Below are positions 37,354 through 46,171 of a DNA stretch of 64,000 nt, piece by piece. The stretch spans positions 1-64,000 of the forward strand of contig NZ_JAHXPQ010000009.1 in assembly GCF_019391655.1 (NCBI RefSeq), in the 5' to 3' direction. Source of the DNA: Mucilaginibacter rivuli (GTDB taxonomy: Bacteria > Bacteroidota > Bacteroidia > Sphingobacteriales > Sphingobacteriaceae). Below the pieces are notes generated by a model. That model was not told where the DNA came from, did not search any database, and worked only from the letters and a program-made list of their open reading frames with translations. Position 1 is the stretch's first letter; each line of letters begins with the position of its first letter. The position numbers were made by a program, and so were the translations under genes.

Positions 37354-37710
37354 TTAGCTGCTCAAAGCGGAACTTGTTCTGTATAATAAAAAATCGACAC
37401 CTATAATTTTTAGCTGTTCATCTGCCTTGTGGTTTTGAGTTTGTTTAAGGCAGCATATTTTTAATTTATTGTAAAAGGGGTTTGTACGTATTCGCCTCAC
37501 CAGGTCTTGTACTTCGTTTTGCAGGTAATCGCAATCAATAATAATGGTGCCCGGTTGGTAGGTAAATAACGACGGGAATATTTTAGACGTTGAGTTAACA
37601 TGCAGGTACTGCATTTGTGTATTGTTTTGGAAGAAGTAATTATTCTGATCATCGCTTGTGAGCAGCACTATTACTTTGCGGTTTACTTTGTAGGTTGTTG
37701 TGCTTGTCAT
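37354..37710 (-). CDS. Small protein resembling a degenerate response-regulator receiver
   Basis: 118 aa, no signal peptide. The layout recalls a receiver domain: beta1 KVIVLLTSDD, a beta3-like PGTIIIDCDYL whose Asp sits where the phospho-acceptor would be, helix VQDLVRRIRTNPFYNKLK, and IIGVDFLLYR in place of the conserved ...Lys-Pro. The usual Thr/Ser and Lys are absent, so if it is a receiver it is a pseudo-receiver. It lies 20 bases after the 135-aa gene in the same direction. Function unknown; family assignment is tentative and from pattern only. Confidence 0.55.
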   Translation of the reverse strand: MTSTTTYKVNRKVIVLLTSDDQNNYFFQNNTQMQYLHVNSTSKIFPSLFTYQPGTIIIDCDYLQNEVQDLVRRIRTNPFYNKLKICCLKQTQNHKADEQLKIIGVDFLLYRTSSALSS

Positions 37711-37730
37711 GGTTTAGGCAGGTATTAAGT

Positions 37731-38138
37731 TTAGGTTGTTATGTTGGTTTTTGATAGTTGTTGCTCTGTATCATAATGTAAAAAACGCCTGCTTAAAATA
37801 GCTGCCAAAAAGAATTTGGAATCAAGCAGGCCTGCTTCATCGGCTTTAACAAAAGCTTTGCAAATGGTAATAAAATCAGCATAAGATATGGCACGGATGC
37901 GTTGCCCGTCTTTCATAAAAACAATACTTAATCTTATTTTTCGCTGTATAAATAAAAAGGGCAGGTAAGGAACAAGCGCCGAAAGGTGTTTGTGCAGGTT
38001 TTGATTACTATAATCTGCCATGATGATATTCAACAAGCGGGTATGCGAAAAAACTTTATCGCCATTGTTTAACGTATAGCATATAAATTCAAAATCACCT
38101 AAAAGTATTACTTTTTGTTCTGCACTAAATAGCTCCAT
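37731..38138 (-). CDS. Small protein resembling a P63C (phage antirepressor-like) domain
   Basis: 135 aa, no signal peptide. FICYTLNNGDKVFSHTRLLN matches the opening of P63C domains (a Val-Leu-X-X-Gly-X-Arg-Val-Leu-Ser pattern). ALVPYLPFLF recalls the following Pro-rich strand. RAISYADFITICKAFVKADEAGLLDSKFF corresponds to the GYDA..LPDICEVYLKARDAG stretch. P63C proteins occur in phage and bacterial regulators. The gene is divergent from cassette 2 and shares a 390-base spacer that holds two copies of the shared palindrome. A regulatory role is inference. Confidence 0.5.
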   Translation of the reverse strand: MELFSAEQKVILLGDFEFICYTLNNGDKVFSHTRLLNIIMADYSNQNLHKHLSALVPYLPFLFIQRKIRLSIVFMKDGQRIRAISYADFITICKAFVKADEAGLLDSKFFLAAILSRRFLHYDTEQQLSKTNITT

Positions 38139-38251
38139 TTAAATGGCAGGTTAATTAATTTTATATAATTGTGTATAATTTTTGTTTGTTTCATTTAGAT
38201 GGCGCATATTTTCCTTACACGCAATAATTAAATTGGTAGAATAATTGGCTG

Positions 38252-38265
38252 TTAACATTTGTTAA
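38252..38265. promoter_or_regulatory. Palindrome TTAACA-TT-TGTTAA in the divergent spacer
   Basis: First of two copies between the 135-aa gene and cassette 2. It is about 115 bases upstream of the minus-strand gene and may serve that promoter. The remainder of 38139-38527 has no credible gene. Confidence 0.5.
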
Positions 38266-38342
38266 TAAGTGCCAGGCTTTTTTAATACTGCCATTAAGCA
38301 TTTTTATAGCTGATGCACCCTAATGCTATTCCCCTATGTTTA

Positions 38343-38356
38343 TTAACATGTGTTAA
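38343..38356. promoter_or_regulatory. Palindrome TTAACA-TG-TGTTAA upstream of cassette 2
   Basis: Second copy in the spacer, followed at once by a half-site GTGTTAA (38361-38367). A weak -7-like CTTATTTG is at 38383-38390. Confidence 0.55.
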
Positions 38357-38527
38357 TTACGTGTTAAGTTTCTTTTACGAAACTTATTTGCCTTTAGTTT
38401 CAAAAAATATTCATACCGGAAATTACAAGAGAATATATTGGTTTGTAACCTTTTATAATTGCCTCCGTATAAAGGTCATAATAATGCTGAAGAGGGTTTT
38501 AATTTATGGACCTTAATTTAGTGAAGC

Positions 38528-41098
38528 ATGAATAAAAAGATTAAACACACCACGTTTATCATTCTTCTTAGTTTTCCCCATTTTTTGTTTGCCAACGTGG
38601 CATTGCTGCGTGCGGTAAATAAACCTGATGGTTTGGGAAGCGGGTATAGTATGGAAAAAAATGCCGGCGGATTTTTCTTTACGGCTCAGCCAATTACCAT
38701 ATGTTCCGGCGCTTCCATCGTAATAAAAGGCGATGTGGTTTCGGCCGTTCCGGATAGTTTTGCATGGGAGGTTTTACAGGGTGGTGCCTGGGTTACTGCT
38801 CCCGGTGTTAACAACACAGCCGATTACCCGCCAACCTTGTTGGTAAACAACACAAGCAGTAATATTATTTATGATATCAGACGTAAAGTTACCATCGGCG
38901 GTGTAGCATCATATGATTCATTTTACTCTGTTACCGTTTTAACTACAGCCCCTATCAGTAATAATACCATTACATCTCCTGCCGTAACGGTGTTTTGTAA
39001 TACCGGTAGTCCGGCTACCATAAAAGGCAGTACGCCAACAGGTGGAATAGGCGGCTTTGTTTATCAATGGCAGCTATCAACAGACAATGTTACTTTTACT
39101 GATATATCAGGTGCCAATGGTATCGATTACAGCCCGGGCGTACTTTCTACCACTACCTATTATCGCCGTATTGTATTGGGCAGCTGTACCGTTCCGTCAA
39201 TAAGTGCAGCTATCAGCATCAACATACTTTCGGGCGTGACCAATAACATCATCACCCCGCCCGCTATTAACAGTTTTTGTTTAAATGGCGACCCCACGGT
39301 TATTACCGGCAATTTACCAAACGGGGGAAATGGCCTTTATACTTACCAATGGCAGATATCAACAGATGCGGTTAATTTTACAGATATAAACGGTGCTACA
39401 TCAAAGGATTATGACCCGCTTGCCATATCGGTAACTACATTTTACCGTCGTTTGGTAAGTGCCGGTATATGTACAGTTCCGGTTTATAGTAATGTGGTTA
39501 TTATCAATATTTTGCCAATGGTTGCAAATAATCTGATCACGGCACCAACAGTTACCTCTTTTTGTATTGTAGGCAGCCCTGCCACTATTACAGGCTCTAC
39601 ACCTACCGGTGGCAACGGTGGCTATACCTATCAATGGCAATTATCTACAGATAGTACCAACTATATTGACATAGCCGGCGCAACATCAAAGGATTACACG
39701 CCTGCAGCAATAAATGTAACCACGCATTACCGCCGCATAGCGGTATCAGGTTCATGCGCTACACCTTTGGTAAGTAACGCTGTTGCCATGCACATTACAC
39801 CATTGCCATTATCGCCGATACTGGCGCCAACATCCACAACTATATGTCCCGGCAGTATAGCAACATTTACAATCATTAACGCGCAGGCAGGCATGACGTA
39901 TAGGTGGTATGATTCCGCTGCTAAAACCAACCTGCTTTTTACAGGTATTACCTACATAAGCCCGCCAATTTACGCGCCTGCAACGTTATATATTGAAAAC
40001 TCCAACGGTTCATGCGCAAGCGCTTCGTCAACCGTGCAGATCAATATCATTCCGCCACCAGCTGCCCCTGTGTTAGATAATACTACGCTGAGTACTTGTA
40101 ATGGCTCATCAGCTACGGTAAATGTATTAAGCCCGCAGGCAGGCTATGTTTACAACTGGTACACTGCTGCCACCGGCGGAACACCCGTATATACGGGCAC
40201 CAGCTTTACCACACCCGGCCTGTTTGCTACTACTACATATTACGCCGAAGGTGTTAACATTGCAGGCTGTAACTCTACCACACGCACACCGGTAGTTATA
40301 AATATTTTTGCTGCCGATGTAATAACTGTTCAGGGAGCGTCAACATGCCCGGGCTTGAGCGTTACGCTATCAGCAACAAGCAATTCTAATACTACCATAA
40401 ACTGGTATACTACCCCAACGGGAGGGAGCTCCATATATACAGGTACTACTTTTACAATCCCATCGCTCATTGCCGATACAAAATATTATGTAGATGCCAC
40501 AAACGGTGTAACAGGTTGTATTTCTGCCAGTCGCGAGTTGGTACTGGCGCAAGTACTGCAACCCCTGGCAGTTCCTGTTGTAACGGTTGATGCCACAACC
40601 GGTTCGAGCGTTACTTTTAAATGGCCGGCAGTTAACGGAGCAGTAAGTTATTTAGTAAGCCTTGACAATGGCATTACGTTTAATAGTGCAAACGGTAACC
40701 TAACCCATACTGTAACAGGGTTACAGTTAAACCAGGCAGTAAACATTTTGGTGAGTGCCGTTGGCAGCACCGCATGCCAGGTTAGCGCCGCCGGAGCTGC
40801 TGCAGGCAATGCCATAAGCCAAACGGATGAGATATATGTACCTAATGCCTTTACACCTAACGGCGATGGTAAAAATGATTTTATATATGTACGCAGCCAA
40901 AGCATCAAAAATTTGAAGTTCTACGTATACAGTCAGTGGGGGGAGTTGCTGTTTACATCAACCGACGCCAGCACCGGCTGGGATGGTACATTTAAAGGTA
41001 CAAAAGAACCTGTTGGGGTATATGTTTACTATTTAAAGGCCGAAATGCTGAACGGGCATGAGGTGAGCAAAAAAGGAACAATAACTTTACTGAAGTGA
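38528..41098 (+). CDS. Secreted Ig-like repeat protein with type B T9SS CTD (cassette 2)
   Basis: 856 aa. Signal peptide, then three ~95-aa repeats each holding GGxGGYTYQWQLSTDSxNYTDIxGATSKDY and TYYRRxVxSGxC, then three Ig-like units with YxWYxxATGGTPVYTG motifs, then a Fn3-like domain. The C-terminus VPNAFTPNGDGKNDFIYV ... VYSQWGELLFTS ... GVYVYYLKAEM ... GTITLLK is a type B CTD. It is exported through the outer membrane by T9SS. The stop overlaps the GTG of the next gene (PorP/SprF) by 4 bases, so the two are translationally coupled. Confidence 0.9.
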   Translation: MNKKIKHTTFIILLSFPHFLFANVALLRAVNKPDGLGSGYSMEKNAGGFFFTAQPITICSGASIVIKGDVVSAVPDSFAWEVLQGGAWVTAPGVNNTADYPPTLLVNNTSSNIIYDIRRKVTIGGVASYDSFYSVTVLTTAPISNNTITSPAVTVFCNTGSPATIKGSTPTGGIGGFVYQWQLSTDNVTFTDISGANGIDYSPGVLSTTTYYRRIVLGSCTVPSISAAISINILSGVTNNIITPPAINSFCLNGDPTVITGNLPNGGNGLYTYQWQISTDAVNFTDINGATSKDYDPLAISVTTFYRRLVSAGICTVPVYSNVVIINILPMVANNLITAPTVTSFCIVGSPATITGSTPTGGNGGYTYQWQLSTDSTNYIDIAGATSKDYTPAAINVTTHYRRIAVSGSCATPLVSNAVAMHITPLPLSPILAPTSTTICPGSIATFTIINAQAGMTYRWYDSAAKTNLLFTGITYISPPIYAPATLYIENSNGSCASASSTVQINIIPPPAAPVLDNTTLSTCNGSSATVNVLSPQAGYVYNWYTAATGGTPVYTGTSFTTPGLFATTTYYAEGVNIAGCNSTTRTPVVINIFAADVITVQGASTCPGLSVTLSATSNSNTTINWYTTPTGGSSIYTGTTFTIPSLIADTKYYVDATNGVTGCISASRELVLAQVLQPLAVPVVTVDATTGSSVTFKWPAVNGAVSYLVSLDNGITFNSANGNLTHTVTGLQLNQAVNILVSAVGSTACQVSAAGAAAGNAISQTDEIYVPNAFTPNGDGKNDFIYVRSQSIKNLKFYVYSQWGELLFTSTDASTGWDGTFKGTKEPVGVYVYYLKAEMLNGHEVSKKGTITLLK

Positions 41099-42093
41099 AA
41101 AAATTAATACTCATCAATTGTATACTGCTGTTGGCTATTTGCGTAAACAAGGTTTATGCACAGGTTGACCCGCACTTTTCACAATATTATGCTTACCCGC
41201 TATGGCTTAACCCTGCTTTAACAGGTGTAGTAGATGGTGATATGCGTTTTACTGCCAACGTTAAAGATCAATGGACAGGCATAAGCAATGGTTACAAAAC
41301 CGCTGCCGTTTCGGGCGATTTCCGCACATCGGACAAAGTAGCATTGGGTTTTAATATGATAAACCAGAGCGCGGGCAGTGCCGGGTACAATTATTTTGCA
41401 GGATATGCATCTTTTGCTTACCAGATAGCCTTTTCACAAACAGGGTATCAAAAAATAAACTTTGGCTTACAGGCGGGTATAATTAACCGCAGTATTGATG
41501 CCAGTAAACTACAGTTTGATGATCAATACACACCTGGCCTGGGTTACGATCCTACCATTCAAACTGCCGATAACCTGTCGGCTACGAACGGTACTTTGTT
41601 TGATGCCAACGCCGGAGTTTTTTATTATGATGGCGACCCGGCAAGTAAAGTGAATTTGTTTGCCGGTGTAAGCGCTTCGCACCTCACGCCTACAAAAAGC
41701 CAGACAGCCAGTGATGGTCTTGCGGGTGCCATACCTTTCCGTTACACTATACATGGCGGTGCACGCATAAGGGCCGCAAACTTTGCTGATATTACCCCGC
41801 ATGCCATATACATTGGGCAGCAAAAAAATAATATCATTGCCGGGGGTATGAACGTAGAGTTTAAATTGCATGAAAATTATAGCTTTATTTTAGGTGGAAT
41901 GTACCGGGTAAATGATGCTATGGTAGCCAATACAGGATTTCATCTAAAAAATATGATCATTGGTATGAGTTATGATTTTAATAACTCACTTTTACAATCG
42001 GCAATTAACCGCCAGGGCGGCTACGAGATATCGCTTAGCTATGTATTTACGCACCGGCTTGCCAGTCGCGAACAAGTATGCCCAAGGTTCTGA
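41095..42093 (+). CDS. PorP/SprF-family T9SS membrane protein (cassette 2)
   Basis: 332 aa, GTG start overlapping the upstream stop (GTGA). Signal peptide to VYAQ, then VDPHFSQYYAYPLWLNPALTGVVDGD, the hallmark PorP/SprF opening, and a barrel ending with ISLSYVFTHR. It is the likely dedicated partner of the 856-aa protein. The overlap implies matched production of client and partner. Confidence 0.92.
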   Translation: MKKLILINCILLLAICVNKVYAQVDPHFSQYYAYPLWLNPALTGVVDGDMRFTANVKDQWTGISNGYKTAAVSGDFRTSDKVALGFNMINQSAGSAGYNYFAGYASFAYQIAFSQTGYQKINFGLQAGIINRSIDASKLQFDDQYTPGLGYDPTIQTADNLSATNGTLFDANAGVFYYDGDPASKVNLFAGVSASHLTPTKSQTASDGLAGAIPFRYTIHGGARIRAANFADITPHAIYIGQQKNNIIAGGMNVEFKLHENYSFILGGMYRVNDAMVANTGFHLKNMIIGMSYDFNNSLLQSAINRQGGYEISLSYVFTHRLASREQVCPRF

Positions 42094-42098
42094 TACTA

Positions 42099-44051
42099 AT
42101 GATGAAAACGCTAAGCTTAGTACTTTTTATTTTTGTTACAAACATCGCTTTAGGGCAGGTAAAAGCCTATAAAGACATGGGCGATAAAGCCTATAAAAGT
42201 AAAGACTACTATACTGCAGCATATTACTATGATAAAGCCATGCAGGAGAAAAGCACATCATCTGCAGGTACTGCGGTACCTTACTTTTCGAGCAGGCTCA
42301 CCAAGAAACAACAAGAACAGCAAATGGGGCAATTGAGCTACCGTTTGGCCGAATCGTACCGCTTATATCATAACTATGTACAGGCCGAAGGCTGGTATAA
42401 ACAGGTGACCGAAAAGTACGAACAAACCTATCCGCTCGCACGATTTTGGTATGCCGTATGCCTGCGCTCAAACAACCATTATGATGAAGCGATTACCCAG
42501 TTACAGGCATTTATAAAAGCAAGCACCGCTAATACAGAATTCATCAAATTGGCAGAAAAAGAATTGCAGGATGCTATGTTTGCCAAACAACAATTGGCCC
42601 ACCCCGAACTGATAAAAGTTGTTAAAATGGCCGGGCACTTAAATGCTGATGCAGGCGATTTTGGTATCAGTATAAACAACAACCAGTTTTACTTTACCTC
42701 ATCGCGTACAACAACGGCAAGCAGCAAGCATATTAACCAGATATACGTACGTAATAAAGATAACTCGTCATACGTAACCAAGGTTGATTTTGAGTTGGGT
42801 TTAAAACCCGGTTTGCAGTACAGTACGCCTTCTTTAGATACAACCGGTAAGCTCATGTATTTAACCATTTGGCATGCCGATGGTAATAAACCAGCTATTG
42901 CGATATATTTAAGCAGGTATGCGAATAAAAAATGGAGTACACCACAAAAGCTGAATACCGAAGTAAACGCTGATGGCTATAACTCGATGCAGCCATTTGT
43001 AACGGGTGATGGTAAGCATTTATATTATGCATCCAATAAACCCGGTGGCCTTGGCGGAACTGATATTTGGATGAGCGACCTTGGGGCTGATGGGCAGGCC
43101 GTTAACGCGGTTAATCTGGGCAACAAAATAAATACCACTGAGGATGAGCAGGCTCCATTTTACAACCCCCGTGATCATAAACTGGTGTATAGTACCAAAG
43201 GACTAACAGGCATGGGTGGATTTGACTTGTTTGAAAGTTTTAATACCGGAACACAATGGGATACCCCAAGAAACCTGGGTTACCCTTTTAATTCTACAAA
43301 GGACGACTTGTACTATTACCCTGATGAAAAGGATGATAATGCCGTTTATTTAAGTTCGGACAGGGAATCGGAGTGTTGCCTTAACTTATTTAAGGTGTAT
43401 TATTATGCGCCGCTGCTAACAGGTTTGGTTATTGATTGCGCAACAAATAAACCCCTGCGCGATGCCAAAGTAAGCCTTGTTGATTCGGTAACAAAGGTTA
43501 CTATTGATTCGATGAGCACTACCCGTTCTGCGCAATACTCATTTAAGCTTTCGGTTAAACGATCATATATCCTTAAGCTGGAAAAACCAGGTTATTTCAC
43601 AAAAAATATCCCTATTCCGGCTATTACGCTTGCAAAATCAGATACATTATACAATCCTACCGTATGCCAGCAAAGTTTCCAGTTGAATAAGGCTATCGTA
43701 ATTAAGAATGTTTTTTATGATTTCAATAAAGCAACGCTAAGGCTCGAGTCGCAGATTGTTTTAAATGATTTGGTAGCAATTTTGAATGATAACCCTAAAA
43801 TAAAGGTTGAACTTAGTTCGCATACGGATTCTTTTGGCACCGATGTTTATAATATGAACCTCTCGCAAGAGCGTGCACAGGCTTGTGTTGATTATATTAT
43901 ATCTAAGGGTATTAATGCCGATCGTATATTTGCCAAGGGTTACGGCAAAACAAGGCCTATTCAACCCAATACATTCCCCGATGGAAGAGACAACCCAGCC
44001 GGGCGCCAGCAAAACAGGCGTACCGAATTTAAGGTGTTAAGTACCTTATAA
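42099..44051 (+). CDS. PorE-like OmpA-family protein (TPR, PD40 propeller, CRD, OmpA)
   Basis: 650 aa from the chosen start; an earlier ATG at 42078 would overlap the previous gene. Signal peptide (MMKTLSLVLFIFVTNIALGQ), TPR helices (~20-165; ESYRLYHNYVQAEGWYKQ), PD40 propeller (~190-430; GISINNNQFYFTSSR, GGLGGTDIWMSDL), a carboxypeptidase-regulatory-like domain (~440-520) and a C-terminal OmpA domain (NVFYDFNKATLR, LSSHTDSFGTDVYNMNLSQERAQ, KGYGKTRP). This is the architecture of T9SS PorE, which links the outer-membrane machinery to peptidoglycan. Its place next to an adhesin and PorP suggests a cassette-specific anchor rather than the core PorE (inference). Confidence 0.88.
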   Translation: MMKTLSLVLFIFVTNIALGQVKAYKDMGDKAYKSKDYYTAAYYYDKAMQEKSTSSAGTAVPYFSSRLTKKQQEQQMGQLSYRLAESYRLYHNYVQAEGWYKQVTEKYEQTYPLARFWYAVCLRSNNHYDEAITQLQAFIKASTANTEFIKLAEKELQDAMFAKQQLAHPELIKVVKMAGHLNADAGDFGISINNNQFYFTSSRTTTASSKHINQIYVRNKDNSSYVTKVDFELGLKPGLQYSTPSLDTTGKLMYLTIWHADGNKPAIAIYLSRYANKKWSTPQKLNTEVNADGYNSMQPFVTGDGKHLYYASNKPGGLGGTDIWMSDLGADGQAVNAVNLGNKINTTEDEQAPFYNPRDHKLVYSTKGLTGMGGFDLFESFNTGTQWDTPRNLGYPFNSTKDDLYYYPDEKDDNAVYLSSDRESECCLNLFKVYYYAPLLTGLVIDCATNKPLRDAKVSLVDSVTKVTIDSMSTTRSAQYSFKLSVKRSYILKLEKPGYFTKNIPIPAITLAKSDTLYNPTVCQQSFQLNKAIVIKNVFYDFNKATLRLESQIVLNDLVAILNDNPKIKVELSSHTDSFGTDVYNMNLSQERAQACVDYIISKGINADRIFAKGYGKTRPIQPNTFPDGRDNPAGRQQNRRTEFKVLSTL

Positions 44052-44185
44052 ATTGGGTGTGTAACATACCTGCTACCTTCTGGCTGGTATACTATTTATT
44101 GCTTAATTATTGATTAAGTATTATTTCGTATTTCATTGTAAGATAATGTATTAATCTGACTTTCAATTAAATTAGTAATTATTAT

Positions 44186-44199
44186 TTAACACGTGTTAA
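44186..44199. promoter_or_regulatory. Perfect palindrome TTAACA-CG-TGTTAA upstream of cassette 3
   Basis: 14-base perfect palindrome about 150 bases before the first gene of the cassette, with the same arms as at 23840, 38252 and 38343. The surrounding spacer (44052-44343) has no gene. Confidence 0.55.
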
Positions 44200-44283
44200 T
44201 TTTTAATTAAGGCGAAAATTAATTGAGTTTTTTTATCAATAAAGCATAACCTAACGGCCTAAAATTCCGTAAAAAGGAGTATA

Positions 44284-44319
44284 TCCCTATCATGTAAATC
44301 ATTTTTTACATGATAGGGA
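44284..44319 (+). promoter_or_regulatory. Perfect 15-bp stem-loop just upstream of cassette 3
   Basis: Arms TCCCTATCATGTAAA (44284-44298) and its exact complement (44305-44319) with a 6-base spacer, ending 24 bases before the ATG. No T-run, so probably not a terminator. It could be a regulator site or a 5'-leader hairpin affecting mRNA stability or translation. Confidence 0.6.
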
Positions 44320-44343
44320 CACACTAAACGGCAATAGGCAGGC

Positions 44344-45429
44344 ATGAAGAAACTTTACAAAGCTTTATTTACAGCTAAAACAATGCTTTTAGTAGCATTG
44401 TGGCTGTTTATAAGTGCTTTTGTATCTTCCTCGCATACAGGGATAAAACGTTACGCTTTTTTCTTCGATACTACCTTGTGTGGTAGCAGCGTAACCCTCA
44501 ATGCCACAACCGGTTTAACAAATTATAAATGGAGCACAGGGGCTACCACGCAAAGTATTAACGTTACAGCCTCTGGTAACTATTGGTGGGAGACTATCGA
44601 TTATACCAATAACAAGGTAGTGAACGGTACATTCACATCGGGTAATACCGGTTTTACCAGCAGTTACGTTGTGCCACCCGGCGCGCAGAATAATTCGTTG
44701 CTATACCCGGAAGGCACATACGCTATAACCAAAGACCCCAATAATGTACATAGTGGTTTTTCATCGTTCTATGATCATACCACCTCGAACAATAGCGGTA
44801 AAATGATGGTAATAAATGGGGCATCAGTAGCCAATGTTACCGTATGGAGCGAGAATATTACTGTTGCGCCAAATACTAACTATCTTTTTTCAGTTTGGTT
44901 CGCGTCGGCCCACCCGGCCAGCCCCGGCCAGCTAAATTTTTCTATTAATGGCTCGCCATTGGGTACTACTATTCAATTGAGTACAACAACCGGTGTATGG
45001 CAAAACTTTACCACCACCTGGAACTCCGGCAGCAGCACCACGGCAACCATCGGGTTAATTAACCAGAATACCGCCGCCAGCGGTAATGATTTTGCAATGG
45101 ATGATGTGGTGTTCGCACCCATCTATCATCATGATATCGCGGTAACGCTTAATCCTAACCCGGTGCTAACAGTAACAGCGGCACCATCCTCGTGCGCGGT
45201 TTATAACCTTACCAATGCCATAAGCGGTTATGATGCTGCCACCTACACCTACGTATTTAAAGATGCATCCAACAACGTGGTTTCAACCACTAACGCGCAG
45301 GCTATAACAGTAAGCGGTACCTATACCGTAACTGCTCAAAATAAAGTTACAGGCTGTATATCGGCAGCTAAAAGCATAACAGTAACCATTAACCCCGTAC
45401 CGTCAAAACCCAACGTAACATCGCCATAA
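44344..45429 (+). CDS. Secreted Ig/carbohydrate-binding-like protein without a sorting domain (cassette 3)
   Basis: 361 aa. N-terminal hydrophobic signal segment (MLLVALWLFISAFVSS), then an Ig-like SxTLNATTGLTNYKWSTGATTQSINVTASGNYWW unit, a jelly-roll-like central domain (VVNGTFTSGNTGF ... FSVWFASAHPASPGQLNFSINGSPLG ... DFAMDDVVFAP) like those that bind sugars, and a last Ig-like unit. The protein stops at a Pro-rich linker (INPVPSKPNVTSP), the kind normally found between domains, with no T9SS CTD. It could be periplasmic, or a subunit of a complex with the next two products. Confidence 0.72.
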   Translation: MKKLYKALFTAKTMLLVALWLFISAFVSSSHTGIKRYAFFFDTTLCGSSVTLNATTGLTNYKWSTGATTQSINVTASGNYWWETIDYTNNKVVNGTFTSGNTGFTSSYVVPPGAQNNSLLYPEGTYAITKDPNNVHSGFSSFYDHTTSNNSGKMMVINGASVANVTVWSENITVAPNTNYLFSVWFASAHPASPGQLNFSINGSPLGTTIQLSTTTGVWQNFTTTWNSGSSTTATIGLINQNTAASGNDFAMDDVVFAPIYHHDIAVTLNPNPVLTVTAAPSSCAVYNLTNAISGYDAATYTYVFKDASNNVVSTTNAQAITVSGTYTVTAQNKVTGCISAAKSITVTINPVPSKPNVTSP

Positions 45430-45470
45430 AAAACAATATAAAAACGCACCTATAAAAAACAAAAACTACT

Positions 45471-46142
45471 ATGAAAAACATCAACTCACTTCGCATTGTC
45501 TTCACTTTATTATTTGTCGCGATAACGCATTTTGTAATGGCCCAGGCCAGCGATCCCACGTCCGCACCGCCTCCAACAGGTACTGCCGATAAAATTATCT
45601 GTTCAAGCCAGGGCATTTCTATTGTTGGTCCGCAAAATGCAGGGGTTGATTATCCGGCCTACCAATGGTATAAACTGGATGCAGCCGGTGTGGCGCATTT
45701 AACCACAACAACCACACGCACCTACACCGAAACACCAAGTGGCGCAGGTTATTACAGCTACCAATTGGTTACAGTTAATGCTAATGGTTGTACATCGCCA
45801 ATGTCTGATGTTTTTAAAATTTATGTATTGCCGCCTATAACTGCCACCATAACAACATCAGTAGCTAACAACACTATTTGTGCCAACAACCAAAGCTCAA
45901 TTGTGCTTACAGCAACGCCATCAAACCCTGCAGCTTATACCTATACCTACCAATGGACAAAGAACGGTACAAATATTCCGGGTGCAACAAGCAATACATA
46001 TACATTGTCTGAGGCAGCCAGCGGATCAGTTAATATGGGTGTTATTATAAGTTACACCTTAAACTCGGGATGCTCTGCAACAGCTACACAAAGCATTACG
46101 GTTGATCCTATCCCGGTTAAACCTACTATAGGGTCCAATTAA
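45471..46142 (+). CDS. Small secreted Ig-like protein without a sorting domain (cassette 3)
   Basis: 223 aa with its own signal peptide (MKNINSLRIVFTLLFVAITHFVMAQ). Two Ig-like units follow (PAYQWYKLDAAGVAHL; YTYQWTKNGTNIPGATSNTYTLSEA). It ends at a linker-like DPIPVKPTIGSN. Like its upstream neighbour it lacks a recognisable T9SS CTD. It is 41 bases downstream of the previous gene and 29 bases upstream of the next, so one operon. Function unknown. Confidence 0.72.
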   Translation: MKNINSLRIVFTLLFVAITHFVMAQASDPTSAPPPTGTADKIICSSQGISIVGPQNAGVDYPAYQWYKLDAAGVAHLTTTTTRTYTETPSGAGYYSYQLVTVNANGCTSPMSDVFKIYVLPPITATITTSVANNTICANNQSSIVLTATPSNPAAYTYTYQWTKNGTNIPGATSNTYTLSEAASGSVNMGVIISYTLNSGCSATATQSITVDPIPVKPTIGSN

Positions 46143-46171
46143 TGCGTATGTAACCTGTAATAAACGTTTGC

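Noticed and set aside
38313..38516. 67-aa plus-strand frame before cassette 2
   Set aside because: It overlaps the shared palindrome and promoter region, has no family resemblance and an implausible composition; probably chance.
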